Shown here piece after piece: positions 8,336 through 17,514 of a stretch of DNA of 64,000 nucleotides. Origin of the DNA: Saonia sp964398035 (lineage in GTDB: Bacteria; Bacteroidota; Bacteroidia; Flavobacteriales; Flavobacteriaceae); assembly GCA_964398035.1 (NCBI GenBank), contig CAYNLI010000001.1, positions 17,507 through 81,506 of the forward strand. The letters run 5' to 3'. Under the pieces are notes generated by a model. It had not been told where the DNA came from. It did no database searches and saw only the letters and a list, made by a program, of their open reading frames with translations. Positions within the stretch are counted from its first letter, which is position 1, and every line of letters begins with the position of its first letter. Position numbers and translations under genes: made by a program.

Positions 8336-9520
8336 ATGAGCAATCATTTATCTGAAAGAATCAATAAAATGTCTACTTCGGCCACATTAGCTATGGCCGC
8401 TAAAGCAAGAGAACTTAGAAACGAAGGCAAAGATATCATTGGTCTAAGTTTAGGAGAACCAGATTTTAATATTCCAGATTTCATAAAAGATGCTGCTAAA
8501 CAAGCAGTGGACGATAATTATAGTAGCTACTCTCCTGTGGATGGATATGCTGATCTTAAACAAGCTATTTCCAATAAGTTCAAAAGAGATAATGGATTGG
8601 ATTATGGCATTAACCAAATTGTAGTTTCTACCGGAGCAAAACAATCATTGGCAAATATTGCCATGATAATGCTAAACAAGGGTGATGAAGTGATTTTACC
8701 TGCTCCATATTGGGTAAGTTATAGCGATATTGTAAAATTAGCAGAGGGGGTTCCTGTAGAAGTCCCTACATCTATTGACACCGATTTTAAAATGACCCCA
8801 GAGCAGTTAGAGGCTGCCATAACGCCAAAAACCAAAATGATTTGGTTCAGCTCTCCTTGTAACCCAAGTGGCTCTGTATACAGCCAAAAGGAACTAGAAG
8901 GCTTAGCAGCTGTTTTAAGAAATCATCCAAATATTTTTATTGTTTCTGATGAAATCTATGAGCACATCAACTTTACCAGTGGTCACGTTAGTATTGCGAG
9001 CATTGATGGCATGTATGACAGAACCATTACAGTCAATGGGGTATCTAAAGCCTTTGCTATGACTGGATGGAGAATTGGATATATTGGCGCACCGGAATGG
9101 GTGGCCAAAGCATGTACTAAATTTCAAGGACAGATTACAAGCGGTGCCAATGCCATTGGACAACGTGCTACCATAGCTGCGCTTGAAGCCCCTGTGAGCA
9201 AAATTAAATTCATGGTTGATGAATTTCATAGAAGACGTGATATAATATTGGAACTTCTTGGAGAAATTGATGGTTTTAAATTAAACGTCCCTGAAGGTGC
9301 TTTTTATGTATTCCCAGACATTTCTAGCTTTTTTGGCAAAACCTTGAACGGAACTGTTATAAACAACGCATCAGACTTTGCCATGCACCTTCTTGAAAAT
9401 GCTAACGTAGCAACAGTTACAGGAGAAGCTTTTGGAAACCCTAATTGTATCCGTATTTCTTATGCGGCATCAGAAAAAGAATTGCGAGAAGCAATAGCTA
9501 GGATTAAAGCAGTAGTATAA
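8336..9520 (+). CDS. aspC: Class I pyridoxal-phosphate aminotransferase (aspartate aminotransferase)
   Basis: The 394-residue enzyme is a fold-type I aminotransferase of subgroup I-gamma, to which bacterial aspartate aminotransferases belong. PLP-binding landmarks are STGAKQSLAN, the NPSGS turn, SDEIYEHI, the Schiff-base Lys238 in SKAFAMTGWRIGY and the C-terminal Arg in NCIRISYA. The most likely reaction is aspartate + 2-oxoglutarate to oxaloacetate + glutamate; prephenate could be an additional substrate in this subgroup. It follows the desaturase by 16 bases and ends at a strong terminator shared with convergent trkH. Confidence 0.88.
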   Translation: MSNHLSERINKMSTSATLAMAAKARELRNEGKDIIGLSLGEPDFNIPDFIKDAAKQAVDDNYSSYSPVDGYADLKQAISNKFKRDNGLDYGINQIVVSTGAKQSLANIAMIMLNKGDEVILPAPYWVSYSDIVKLAEGVPVEVPTSIDTDFKMTPEQLEAAITPKTKMIWFSSPCNPSGSVYSQKELEGLAAVLRNHPNIFIVSDEIYEHINFTSGHVSIASIDGMYDRTITVNGVSKAFAMTGWRIGYIGAPEWVAKACTKFQGQITSGANAIGQRATIAALEAPVSKIKFMVDEFHRRRDIILELLGEIDGFKLNVPEGAFYVFPDISSFFGKTLNGTVINNASDFAMHLLENANVATVTGEAFGNPNCIRISYAASEKELREAIARIKAVV

Positions 9521-9541
9521 AAAGAGAATAGTAATAATATG

Positions 9542-9581
9542 GTCGGTCTATGGTTTTCTAAACTATATGACCGACTTTTTT
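9542..9581 (+). terminator. Intrinsic terminator after aspC
   Basis: GTCGGTC (9542-9548) pairs with GACCGAC (9569-9575), with further inner pairing between GGTTT and AAACT, followed by six T. It lies between the convergent aspC and trkH genes, overlapping the last bases of trkH. Confidence 0.8.
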
Positions 9582-11070
9582 ATGTTGATTTCCAAAAGTA
9601 CGGAGTCAATAAAATCAGCACAGTAAACAGTTCTAACCTTCCTGCCAACATTAAAAAACCACACCACCATTTACCAATATCTGGTAAGCTATTGTAATTG
9701 CTTATTGGGTTAAGGCTTCCCAAAGCTGGTCCTACATTTCCCAATGAAGAAGCTGCTCCGCCAATAGCTGATTGAAAATCCAATCCTATAAAGCCCAAAA
9801 CCAATGCTCCAATTATAAACAACAACATATAAAGTACAAAAAAGGCTATTATATTATAGACAATATGCTCCTTAACTGTTTTATTATTATACCTCACAGG
9901 AATAATAGCATTGGGGTGCAGTGTTCTTTTAAACTCTAACAAACCATTCTTAATAATCAATAAATGCCTCATTACTTTGATTCCACCAGCAGTAGAACCT
10001 GCAGACCCACCTAAAAAGAACAATCCAAAAAATAAAATCGTTAAAAAGGGCGTCCAAGCTGTAAAATCAGCGGTAACAAATCCCGTAGTGGTAATCACTG
10101 AAATAACTTGAAACAACGCATGCCTAAAAGAGCTTTCTCCATGACCTAAAACCATTGGATGAAAATCTGAAACAGGGACATTTGCCTTAAAATAAACTAC
10201 AGCCGTAGTAACTATAGCAAAAAGTATGATAAATACAGTGTAATACTTAACTTCTTCATCTTTAATGATGCGCTGTATTTTTCCCTTAAAAGCAAAATAA
10301 CTCAACACAAAATTACTACCTGCCAAAAACATAAAAAATATTACTATATATTGAATCAATGGTTCATTGTTCCAATAAGCCAAACTGGCATTTTTGGTGG
10401 AAAAACCTCCTGTTGACAAGGTTGCCAAAGAATGGTTGATAGCATCAAAAAAGGACATTCCCGCCAACTTTAACAAAAGTGTTTCAGCTGCCGTATAACC
10501 AACATATATAAGCCAAAGTCTTTTGGCCGTATCCGTAATTCTAGGATGTAACTTATCACCGCCAGGACCAGGAGCTTCAGCAGCAAACAACTGCATGCCG
10601 CCTATTCCCAGCAAAGGTAATATGGCAATGGCCAAAACAATAATCCCCATGCCTCCTATCCAATGTGTAAGGCTACGCCAAAACAAAATTCCCTCTGGCA
10701 GGGATTCTATGTCATTCAAAATTGTTGCCCCTGTTGTTGTATAGCCAGAAATAGTTTCAAAAAAAGCATTGGTAACATCTGGTATGGCACCAGAAAATAA
10801 ATATGGAAGCATTCCTGATGCTGACATGACCAGCCAGCCAAAAGTGACAATCATATAGCCTTCCTTACGTTTTACCTCTTTTTTATGCCCTCTAGTATAG
10901 AACATGGACAAAACTCCAATAAGCATGGTTACAATTGCAGCAAGAGTAATATCCATCGTAACTCCATCCTTGTACATGCCACTTACAAAAGCAGCTATCA
11001 ACATAAAAAAACCATTGCACAGCAACAGTAATCCCATAAGATGAATAATGATTTTAGAATTAAATTTCAT
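9580..11070 (-). CDS. trkH: Trk potassium uptake system membrane subunit
   Basis: TrkH is the K+-translocating membrane subunit of the Trk system. The 496-residue protein has about ten hydrophobic helices and four filter-like P-loops: SGYTTTGATIL, LATLSTGGFST, ISVITTTGFVTAD and SSLGNVGPALG. It ends three bases before the start of... trkA is transcribed first and trkH follows after a 3-base gap (11071-11073), so the membrane and regulatory subunits are made together. Potassium uptake is consistent with osmotic adaptation. Confidence 0.95.
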   Translation of the reverse strand: MKFNSKIIIHLMGLLLLCNGFFMLIAAFVSGMYKDGVTMDITLAAIVTMLIGVLSMFYTRGHKKEVKRKEGYMIVTFGWLVMSASGMLPYLFSGAIPDVTNAFFETISGYTTTGATILNDIESLPEGILFWRSLTHWIGGMGIIVLAIAILPLLGIGGMQLFAAEAPGPGGDKLHPRITDTAKRLWLIYVGYTAAETLLLKLAGMSFFDAINHSLATLSTGGFSTKNASLAYWNNEPLIQYIVIFFMFLAGSNFVLSYFAFKGKIQRIIKDEEVKYYTVFIILFAIVTTAVVYFKANVPVSDFHPMVLGHGESSFRHALFQVISVITTTGFVTADFTAWTPFLTILFFGLFFLGGSAGSTAGGIKVMRHLLIIKNGLLEFKRTLHPNAIIPVRYNNKTVKEHIVYNIIAFFVLYMLLFIIGALVLGFIGLDFQSAIGGAASSLGNVGPALGSLNPISNYNSLPDIGKWWCGFLMLAGRLELFTVLILLTPYFWKST

Positions 11071-11073
11071 ACA

Positions 11074-12423
11074 CTACAAGAACAACTTTTCAATTTTTGG
11101 AATGGCCCTGGGTAAACAACAGACCACTACCCTATCTCCTTCTATAATTTTAAAATCTCCAAGAGCAATAATACCTTCTCCATCTCTAACCACACCACCT
11201 ATTGTGGCAGACCTTGGAAAATCTAATTCACGTATTATTTTACCATTTACAATAGACGTTGGTTTTACTATAAACTCTAAAATTTCTGCATTTAGATTAT
11301 TCAATCTAGTTAAAGCCACTACCTCTCCTTTTCTAATGTACCTAAAAATATTATTGGCTGCCAAAAGTTTTTTATTGATGAGCGTATCTATTCCAATAGA
11401 ATGTGATAATTGAAAATAATCTATATTCTCAACCATAGCTATGGTCTTTTTAATATGCTTTGACTTTGCCACCAAGCAGGACATAATATTGGTTTCAGAA
11501 TTTCCAGTTACTGCAATAAAAGCATCCATGGATTCCAAACTTTCCTCATCCAACAATTCTACATTGCTCCCATCACCATTAATGACAAGGGCATTTGGCA
11601 ATTCATCAGCAATTTCAAATGCTTTTTCCTTGTTTTTTTCAATCAATTTTACATTGAACTTTTTAGCACAAAGATCCCTTGCTGTCTTAAACCCAACTTT
11701 ACTGCCTCCAAGAATCATTACATTTTTAATCTCCTCCTTTTTCTTCCCTGTTAATTTGCACAGCTCATCAACACCGCCTTTAGAAGTAATAAAATACACC
11801 TGGTCTCCTTCTTTAAAAACAGTGTCACCTCTAGGAATCACTGTATATTGAGTTCCCATACGCTGAATGGCAATAGGCATAAAATGTAGCTCTGGAAATA
11901 TTTTTGCCGCATCTTTCACCATTTTACCTACAAATGAGGCTGATCTTGGCAGAGAGACTCCAACCATGATCAATGCGCCATCTTCAAACTCATAGGTGTC
12001 ATTAAAGGCAGATTGATTCAACAATAACTGAATCTCTGTTGCTGCCAACTCTTCTGGAGAAATAAGTTCATCTATTCCCAACTCAGAGAAATTAATAGCT
12101 TCTCTATTATCTAAAAACTCCGTATTGGATATCCTAGCAATAGTTCTTTTGCAGCCTAATTGTTTTGCTAATAAACAAAGGGTAAGATTTGTGGTTTCTG
12201 ATGAAGTAACACCAATAACCAAATCAGACTTTTCTACTTGCGCGTCTCGTAAAAGGGAAATAGAGGTAGCATCACCTTTTAACACTCTAATATCCAAATG
12301 ACTATCTGCATAAGAGAGATTTTCTTTATTGATATCAATTAACGTAATATCCTGAGATTCGTACGATAATAGTTTTGCCAAATGAAAGCCTACTTCACCA
12401 GCTCCCGCAATTATTATTTTCAT
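11074..12423 (-). CDS. trkA: Trk potassium uptake system regulatory subunit TrkA
   Basis: TrkA is the cytosolic NAD(H)-binding gating ring of the Trk transporter. The 449-residue protein has the expected duplicated RCK architecture: a first Rossmann domain starting IIAGAGEVGFHLAKLL, a TrkA_C domain at about 140-225, a second Rossmann domain starting MILGGSKVGFKTARDL (about 232) and a second TrkA_C domain to the end. It lies directly upstream of trkH on the same strand with a 3-base gap. Confidence 0.95.
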   Translation of the reverse strand: MKIIIAGAGEVGFHLAKLLSYESQDITLIDINKENLSYADSHLDIRVLKGDATSISLLRDAQVEKSDLVIGVTSSETTNLTLCLLAKQLGCKRTIARISNTEFLDNREAINFSELGIDELISPEELAATEIQLLLNQSAFNDTYEFEDGALIMVGVSLPRSASFVGKMVKDAAKIFPELHFMPIAIQRMGTQYTVIPRGDTVFKEGDQVYFITSKGGVDELCKLTGKKKEEIKNVMILGGSKVGFKTARDLCAKKFNVKLIEKNKEKAFEIADELPNALVINGDGSNVELLDEESLESMDAFIAVTGNSETNIMSCLVAKSKHIKKTIAMVENIDYFQLSHSIGIDTLINKKLLAANNIFRYIRKGEVVALTRLNNLNAEILEFIVKPTSIVNGKIIRELDFPRSATIGGVVRDGEGIIALGDFKIIEGDRVVVCCLPRAIPKIEKLFL

Positions 12424-12622
12424 TTGTTCTTAAAATTGTTTTCCAAAGGTAAAACCTATAATTCTTTAGGCAATCTGTTTGTAGTAATTAGAGACATAAT
12501 ACCTTGTTACAGAACGTTCAATAAAATGCCTGTACATACTGTAAAGCAAAATTACATAAATTTATTTTCTTGATGTTAACATTCTCATACATAAGTAAAA
12601 AACAAATAATTCTCAACTTACC

Positions 12623-12657
12623 TTTGACAACAGAATCAATCTGTACTTGTATATTTG
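12623..12657 (+). promoter_or_regulatory. Probable promoter of ubiE/menG
   Basis: A -7 element TATATTTG (12650-12657) fits TAnnTTTG and lies 14 bases before the chosen ubiE ATG at 12672. A TTTG at 12623-12626 could be the -33 element, although the 23-base spacer is a little longer than usual. Its position inside a longer open frame starting at 12570 argues against that longer start. Confidence 0.5.
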
Positions 12658-12671
12658 TCCAAAATAGTAAA

Positions 12672-13400
12672 ATGGCAGAGAAAATTACTCCATATAAGGA
12701 TTCCAAACTGGGAAAAAAGGAACAAGTGACACAGATGTTTGATACTATATCAGAAAATTATGATGGCTTAAACAGAGTGATTTCTTTTGGAATAGATATA
12801 AAATGGAGGAATATAGTGGTTGATATTCTTAGCAAGAAACAGCCTAAAAACATTTTAGACATTGCAACTGGCACTGGAGATTTAGCTATTAATATGGTTA
12901 AAACTGGAGCAGAAAAAATAATTGGCTTGGATATTTCATCAGGAATGTTAGAAGTAGGAAAAAAAAAGGTGGCAGAAAAAAGCTTAAACCATATTATTGA
13001 ACTGGTTGTTGGCGATAGTGAAAATTTGCCTTTTGAAGAAAATACATTTGATGCCATTACCGTTGCATTTGGCGTACGCAATTTTGAAGACCTTGAAAAA
13101 GGGTTATCAGAAATATATAGGGTTTTAAAAAAATCTGGAACATTTATAGTATTAGAAACCTCTGTACCCACCAAAACTCCATACAAACAAGGATATCGTT
13201 TTTATACCAAAAACGTTCTTCCTCTTATTGGAAAACTTTTTTCAAAAGACCAATCAGCTTATTCCTATTTAAGCGAATCTGCTTCTGTATTTCCACATGG
13301 AAAAGACTTCAACAATATTTTGAATAAAATTGGGTTTATAGAGGTAGAGAACAAACCTCAAACATTTGGGGTTGCATCAATATATATTGCTACAAAATAA
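12672..13400 (+). CDS. ubiE: Demethylmenaquinone methyltransferase
   Basis: UbiE/MenG methylates demethylmenaquinone to menaquinone, the respiratory quinone of Bacteroidota, using S-adenosylmethionine. The 242-residue protein begins MAEKITPYKDSKLGKKEQV and has the family features MFDTISENYDGLNRVISFG, the SAM motif LDIATGTGDLAI, GLDISSGMLEVG and FGVRNFEDLEKGL. The ATG at 12672 is chosen because the upstream extension (from 12570) lies across a TAnnTTTG promoter and is not part of the family. porT follows after 4 bases. Confidence 0.94.
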   Translation: MAEKITPYKDSKLGKKEQVTQMFDTISENYDGLNRVISFGIDIKWRNIVVDILSKKQPKNILDIATGTGDLAINMVKTGAEKIIGLDISSGMLEVGKKKVAEKSLNHIIELVVGDSENLPFEENTFDAITVAFGVRNFEDLEKGLSEIYRVLKKSGTFIVLETSVPTKTPYKQGYRFYTKNVLPLIGKLFSKDQSAYSYLSESASVFPHGKDFNNILNKIGFIEVENKPQTFGVASIYIATK

Positions 13401-13404
13401 ACAC

Positions 13405-14100
13405 ATGAAATATATTTTTCCCATTTTAATGGGATTTTTATTATTATTTACCTCTGTAAATGCTCAATTTAATGAAAACCCCATTTTAAATCTTGAAAAT
13501 GAGGACATACCTTTTCTGAATTTTGGCTTTTTTCTTGGATTCAACCAATATGATTTTCAATTTGAATATAAAGATGACCTACCTGATATATTAGTAGATA
13601 AATCTTTAGGATTTAATGTTGGTCTAATTGGTGAAATGCGTATCAATGATTTTTTAGATCTTCGTTTTGAGCCTGGTCTACATTACACACAAAGAATTTT
13701 AGGGTTCCCAGGGTTTTCCGAACAAAACGAAGCTATTAGAGAAGTTAAATCTACTTACATTAATTTTCCTTTATTATTAAAGGTCAGTACTAAAAGGTTG
13801 GGAAACTGGAAACCTTTTCTCATTGGTGGCGCATCCACATCCTTAAATCTTGGAAGTAACCAAGACAGCCTAGATGATAATAGCAGCGGCACTTTTAGAA
13901 TGAAAAAAATTACTTATTACTACGAAATGGGTTTTGGAATAGATTTCTATTTGGAATACTTCAAGTTTTCACCTTCAATTCGTGGAGTTTTTGCCCTTAG
14001 TGATGAATTGGTTAGGGATGTTGGCCCAAACAGCCCATGGACTGGTAATATTGATGCCATGCGCACACGTGGTATTTTCATAAATTTCACTTTTGAATAA
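13405..14100 (+). CDS. porT: Type IX secretion/gliding outer-membrane protein PorT (SprT)
   Basis: PorT is an outer-membrane beta-barrel needed for type IX secretion in Porphyromonas and (as SprT) in gliding flavobacteria. The 231-residue product starts with a signal peptide ending SVNA-Q, followed by beta strands with alternating hydrophobic residues typical of an eight-stranded barrel (GFFLGFNQYDFQF, RFEPGLHYTQR, FINFTFE at the C-terminus). The ATG at 13405 is used because it opens the signal peptide; an upstream in-frame start at 13366 would overlap ubiE. The ubiE-porT pairing with a 4-base gap is, as I recall, common in this family. Confidence 0.85.
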   Translation: MKYIFPILMGFLLLFTSVNAQFNENPILNLENEDIPFLNFGFFLGFNQYDFQFEYKDDLPDILVDKSLGFNVGLIGEMRINDFLDLRFEPGLHYTQRILGFPGFSEQNEAIREVKSTYINFPLLLKVSTKRLGNWKPFLIGGASTSLNLGSNQDSLDDNSSGTFRMKKITYYYEMGFGIDFYLEYFKFSPSIRGVFALSDELVRDVGPNSPWTGNIDAMRTRGIFINFTFE

Positions 14101-14107
14101 AGACAAA

Positions 14108-14833
14108 TTATCTCCCTCTCTTAATTTCATTCAATAAAATAGCCGTAGCAGTAGCGACATTTAAGCTTTCTGTAGTTTTAGTACCAAATTGAGGAATGCT
14201 AATTTTCTTAGCTATCAGCGCTTCAATTTCATTAGAAATGCCATTGGCTTCATTCCCCATGACCAATATTCCAGATTCAGGGAAAACTTCTTTATAAACT
14301 ACTTCTCCATTCATGAAGGCTCCATAAACTGGCATTTGAACTTTATTCAAATAATCTTTTATATTGGCATAAACAATATTTACACGACTTATAGAACCCA
14401 TTGTAGCTTGTAATACTTTTGGATTATAACAATCTACTGTATTAAGGGAACACAATAAATTTGGTATTCCAAACCAATCACACAACCTTATAATAGTGCC
14501 CATATTTCCTGGATCACGAACATCGTCCAAAGCAATGACCCAGTCATTGGAATCAATCTCAATTGGCACGGGTATATTGAACACTCCAACAACTTTATTG
14601 GGAGTACTCAGAGAACTGATTTTCGCTAACTCAGCTTCGGAAATTAATTCAGCTACAACTATATTTTCTTTTACAAATTCAACATCAGTACTATAAATAA
14701 TATGTGCAGTAATTTGGGATGCTAAAAGTTCTTTTACCACCTTTACACCTTCAACCACAAACATACCATGTTGATTTCGGTACTTTTTTTGCTGTAAGCT
14801 TTTTATAAATTTTATCTGGCTTTTAACAACCAT
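14108..14833 (-). CDS. TrmH/SpoU-family RNA 2'-O-methyltransferase
   Basis: This is a SPOUT-fold methyltransferase that 2'-O-methylates rRNA or tRNA; the exact target is not evident. The 241-residue protein shows an N-terminal RNA-binding segment (RNQHGMFVVEGVKVVKELL), then the SPOUT motifs: DDVRDPGNMGTIIRLCDWFG, LVMGNEANGIS and the knot loop IPQFGTKTTESLNVATA. It converges on porT with only seven bases between the stops and is divergent from the tamL-like gene. RlmB- or RlmK-like activity is possible. Confidence 0.87.
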   Translation of the reverse strand: MVVKSQIKFIKSLQQKKYRNQHGMFVVEGVKVVKELLASQITAHIIYSTDVEFVKENIVVAELISEAELAKISSLSTPNKVVGVFNIPVPIEIDSNDWVIALDDVRDPGNMGTIIRLCDWFGIPNLLCSLNTVDCYNPKVLQATMGSISRVNIVYANIKDYLNKVQMPVYGAFMNGEVVYKEVFPESGILVMGNEANGISNEIEALIAKKISIPQFGTKTTESLNVATATAILLNEIKRGR

Positions 14834-14857
14834 ACAAATAATGTATTTTTGATTTCT

Positions 14858-17455
14858 ATGAACACCCGCTCAAGTCGTATAAAAAACATAGCAAAAATAG
14901 GCTTATTATTACTATGTGCCGCCATTACCTCATGCAATACACTCAAAAGAGTTGAAGAGCAAGAGCTATTGCTTACTAAAAATACTATCTACGCTGATGG
15001 GGGAAAAGTAACAAATGAGGATATTCATAGTTTAATTGTACAAAAACCCAACAGTACATTATTGGGATATCCGTTAAGATTAAATTTATATAATCTTGCA
15101 AAAAAAGACCCTGACTCTTCCTTCCAAAATTGGCTTCACAAAAAAGAAAAAAGAGAACAGCGCCTTATTAATTGGCTGTCAAAAAAGCAGGTTGATAGAT
15201 TAGGCGAATCATTTATGGTAAAAGGGTATAGTGAATGGTTGAAAAATATTGGCGAGCCACCATCTGTAATTGACACATCAAGAACTAGAAAATCTTTGAA
15301 TAGATTAGAAGCTTACTATGGTAGTAAAGGGTATTTTAACAACAAGGCCACTTATGATATAATGCGCAATAATAGGAAGCAAAGGGCTCAGATAGATTAC
15401 ACCATTAAATTGGGCAATCCTTACATTGTTGATTCCGTCACTAAAAAAATAAGTTCTACAGTGATAGATTCAATCTATAAAATTCATACTGATGATTCTT
15501 TTGTAGAATCTGGAAAACAATTTAATTTATTAGATTTTAATAATGAACGTAAAAGGCTTACAACTTTATTCAGAAATTCTGGCGTTTATAATTTTCAAGA
15601 AAGTTCCATTACTTATAACATTACAAGAGACACAATTAAGACTAATGATGACCAAAAAATGGATGTGGAACTTACTATTGAAAATTTAAAAACAAGAAAT
15701 GAAAACACACTTATATCATCAGAATATAAAGTTTATACATTTGATAAAATAAATATTTACGCGGATTATATCTTTGATCAAAATCAAGATTTGCTACAGT
15801 CCATAGAATATGAAAATTATACTATTTATTACAAAGACAAATTACGGTATAAGCCCAAAGCCCTTACCAATGCTATTTTCATGGAAAAAGATAGTATCTA
15901 TAGGGATTTGGACAGGTTGCGTACCTTAAGACAAATAACCAACTTAAATACATTTAAGTATCCCAACATAGATTTTGCCCAAGACAGCACACACACAAAA
16001 CTAACTTCCAACATTTATTTAGCAGCAAGACCCAAGTATTCATCAGAAACCAATTTTGATATTACACACTCTAACATACAACGTTTAGGGATTGCTTTCA
16101 GCACTTCATTGATTACTCGTAATATATTTGGTGGAGCAGAAACGTTAAGCTTTTCAGCTAGAGGATCCTTTGGGCTTTTAGGCGACACATCTTTATCTGA
16201 AGATTTCTTTTCAGAAATTGGTGGCGATGTTAATCTTACTTTTCCAAGAATATGGATGCCTTTAATTAATACTGAAAAAATTATTCCATACTATATGTTG
16301 CCCCAGACTAGAATGACTCTTGGTACCAGTTTCCAAAAAAATATTGGGCTGGATAAACAAACATTCAACAGTATTTTGGGGTATAATTGGTCTCCAAATG
16401 ATTTCAAAAAAAATACAATAGAATTACTCAATCTTCAATTTGTCAATAATGTGAACCCTAATCGGTTCTTTGATGTTTATCAAAATTCTTATTCCAGACT
16501 GGATGATATTGCAGATTCTTTCGATGATGAAAATGATTTTCCAAACCTAGCCAATCTTTTTGAAGATCCGGATAATACTGGAAACCCAAATCTTATTATC
16601 TCTAGCGGCACAAACGGATTTATTAAAGAGGTATTAGAAAATAATCTTATCCCAAACAACACAGACAATTTCAACCAAGTAAGAAGCATTGAGGAGCGCA
16701 GGAAGAGATTAACAGAAAACAACCTCATATTTTCTAGCAACTACACCTATACCAAAAACAATAAAAGTGGCATAAACGACAATGATTTTCACCAATTTAG
16801 ATTTAAAATAGAAAGTGCTGGCAACCTTTTATCAGCACTTTCCAACATCATTACATTTGAGCAAGATGAAAATGCAAACCTACGTGTCTTTGATGTACCC
16901 TATTCCCAGTATTTAAAAACAGAATTTGATTATATTAAACACTGGAGTCTTGCAGGAGCCAATGTCTTAGCCTTTAAAAGTTTCTTTGGCATAGCCATTC
17001 CTTATGGCAATTCTAATAGTATTCCTTTTACCAGAAGTTATTTTGCCGGTGGATCTAATGACAATAGAGCATGGCATCCATATTCATTAGGCCCCGGAAG
17101 AACGCAGGAGGTAAATGACTTTAATGAGGCAAACCTAAAGTTGGCCCTCAACCTAGAATATCGTTTTCCCATTGCAGGTGATATAAAAGGAGCCTTATTT
17201 GCAGATGCAGGAAACATCTGGAATGCTTTGGATAATGTGGACAATGAAGAAGCCACTTTTAATGGTTTTAGTTCTTTAGCGGATATAGCACTTGGAACAG
17301 GTTTTGGGCTACGGTATGATTTTACCTATTTTGTTATTCGTTTAGATACTGGTTTCAAAACTTACAATCCTGCCGAAGAAGTATCAAAAAGATGGTTTAG
17401 ACAATACAATTTTAGTAATGCCATCTTCAACATAGGTATCAATTATCCTTTTTAG
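14858..17455 (+). CDS. tamL: BamA/TamA-family outer-membrane lipoprotein (TamL type)
   Basis: This is a large Omp85-superfamily protein of the outer membrane, 865 residues from the ATG at 14858 (a TTG 9 bases upstream is less likely). It begins with a lipoprotein signal, LLLCAAITSCN, with the lipidated Cys at residue 26; a lipid anchor is typical of the Bacteroidota TamL branch and not of BamA. POTRA-like domains span about residues 40-430. The rest is a 16-stranded beta-barrel ending NAIFNIGINYPF with a terminal aromatic residue. Landmarks are YFAGGSNDNRAW and LALNLEYRFPIAGDIKGALFADAGN, the D15 surface-antigen signature. It is divergent from the SpoU gene. Its usual partner TamB is not in the window. 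Confidence 0.82.
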   Translation: MNTRSSRIKNIAKIGLLLLCAAITSCNTLKRVEEQELLLTKNTIYADGGKVTNEDIHSLIVQKPNSTLLGYPLRLNLYNLAKKDPDSSFQNWLHKKEKREQRLINWLSKKQVDRLGESFMVKGYSEWLKNIGEPPSVIDTSRTRKSLNRLEAYYGSKGYFNNKATYDIMRNNRKQRAQIDYTIKLGNPYIVDSVTKKISSTVIDSIYKIHTDDSFVESGKQFNLLDFNNERKRLTTLFRNSGVYNFQESSITYNITRDTIKTNDDQKMDVELTIENLKTRNENTLISSEYKVYTFDKINIYADYIFDQNQDLLQSIEYENYTIYYKDKLRYKPKALTNAIFMEKDSIYRDLDRLRTLRQITNLNTFKYPNIDFAQDSTHTKLTSNIYLAARPKYSSETNFDITHSNIQRLGIAFSTSLITRNIFGGAETLSFSARGSFGLLGDTSLSEDFFSEIGGDVNLTFPRIWMPLINTEKIIPYYMLPQTRMTLGTSFQKNIGLDKQTFNSILGYNWSPNDFKKNTIELLNLQFVNNVNPNRFFDVYQNSYSRLDDIADSFDDENDFPNLANLFEDPDNTGNPNLIISSGTNGFIKEVLENNLIPNNTDNFNQVRSIEERRKRLTENNLIFSSNYTYTKNNKSGINDNDFHQFRFKIESAGNLLSALSNIITFEQDENANLRVFDVPYSQYLKTEFDYIKHWSLAGANVLAFKSFFGIAIPYGNSNSIPFTRSYFAGGSNDNRAWHPYSLGPGRTQEVNDFNEANLKLALNLEYRFPIAGDIKGALFADAGNIWNALDNVDNEEATFNGFSSLADIALGTGFGLRYDFTYFVIRLDTGFKTYNPAEEVSKRWFRQYNFSNAIFNIGINYPF

Positions 17456-17471
17456 ACCTACATTATTTCAT

Positions 17472-17479
17472 TACTTTTG
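17472..17479 (+). promoter_or_regulatory. Probable -7 element for fbaA
   Basis: TACTTTTG matches TAnnTTTG and lies 35 bases before the fbaA ATG. No clear -33 element was found. Confidence 0.45.
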
Positions 17480-17514
17480 CGCTATCTTTTTAAAAAACCA
17501 AATAGATTAAAATT

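Noticed and set aside
11048..11851. Long antisense frames opposite trkA
   Set aside because: Compositional shadows of a conserved gene with no family features; the same holds for most frames opposite the dcw genes.
12570..12671. Longer start for ubiE
   Set aside because: A promoter -7 element lies inside the extension and the family begins at MAEKITPYKD.
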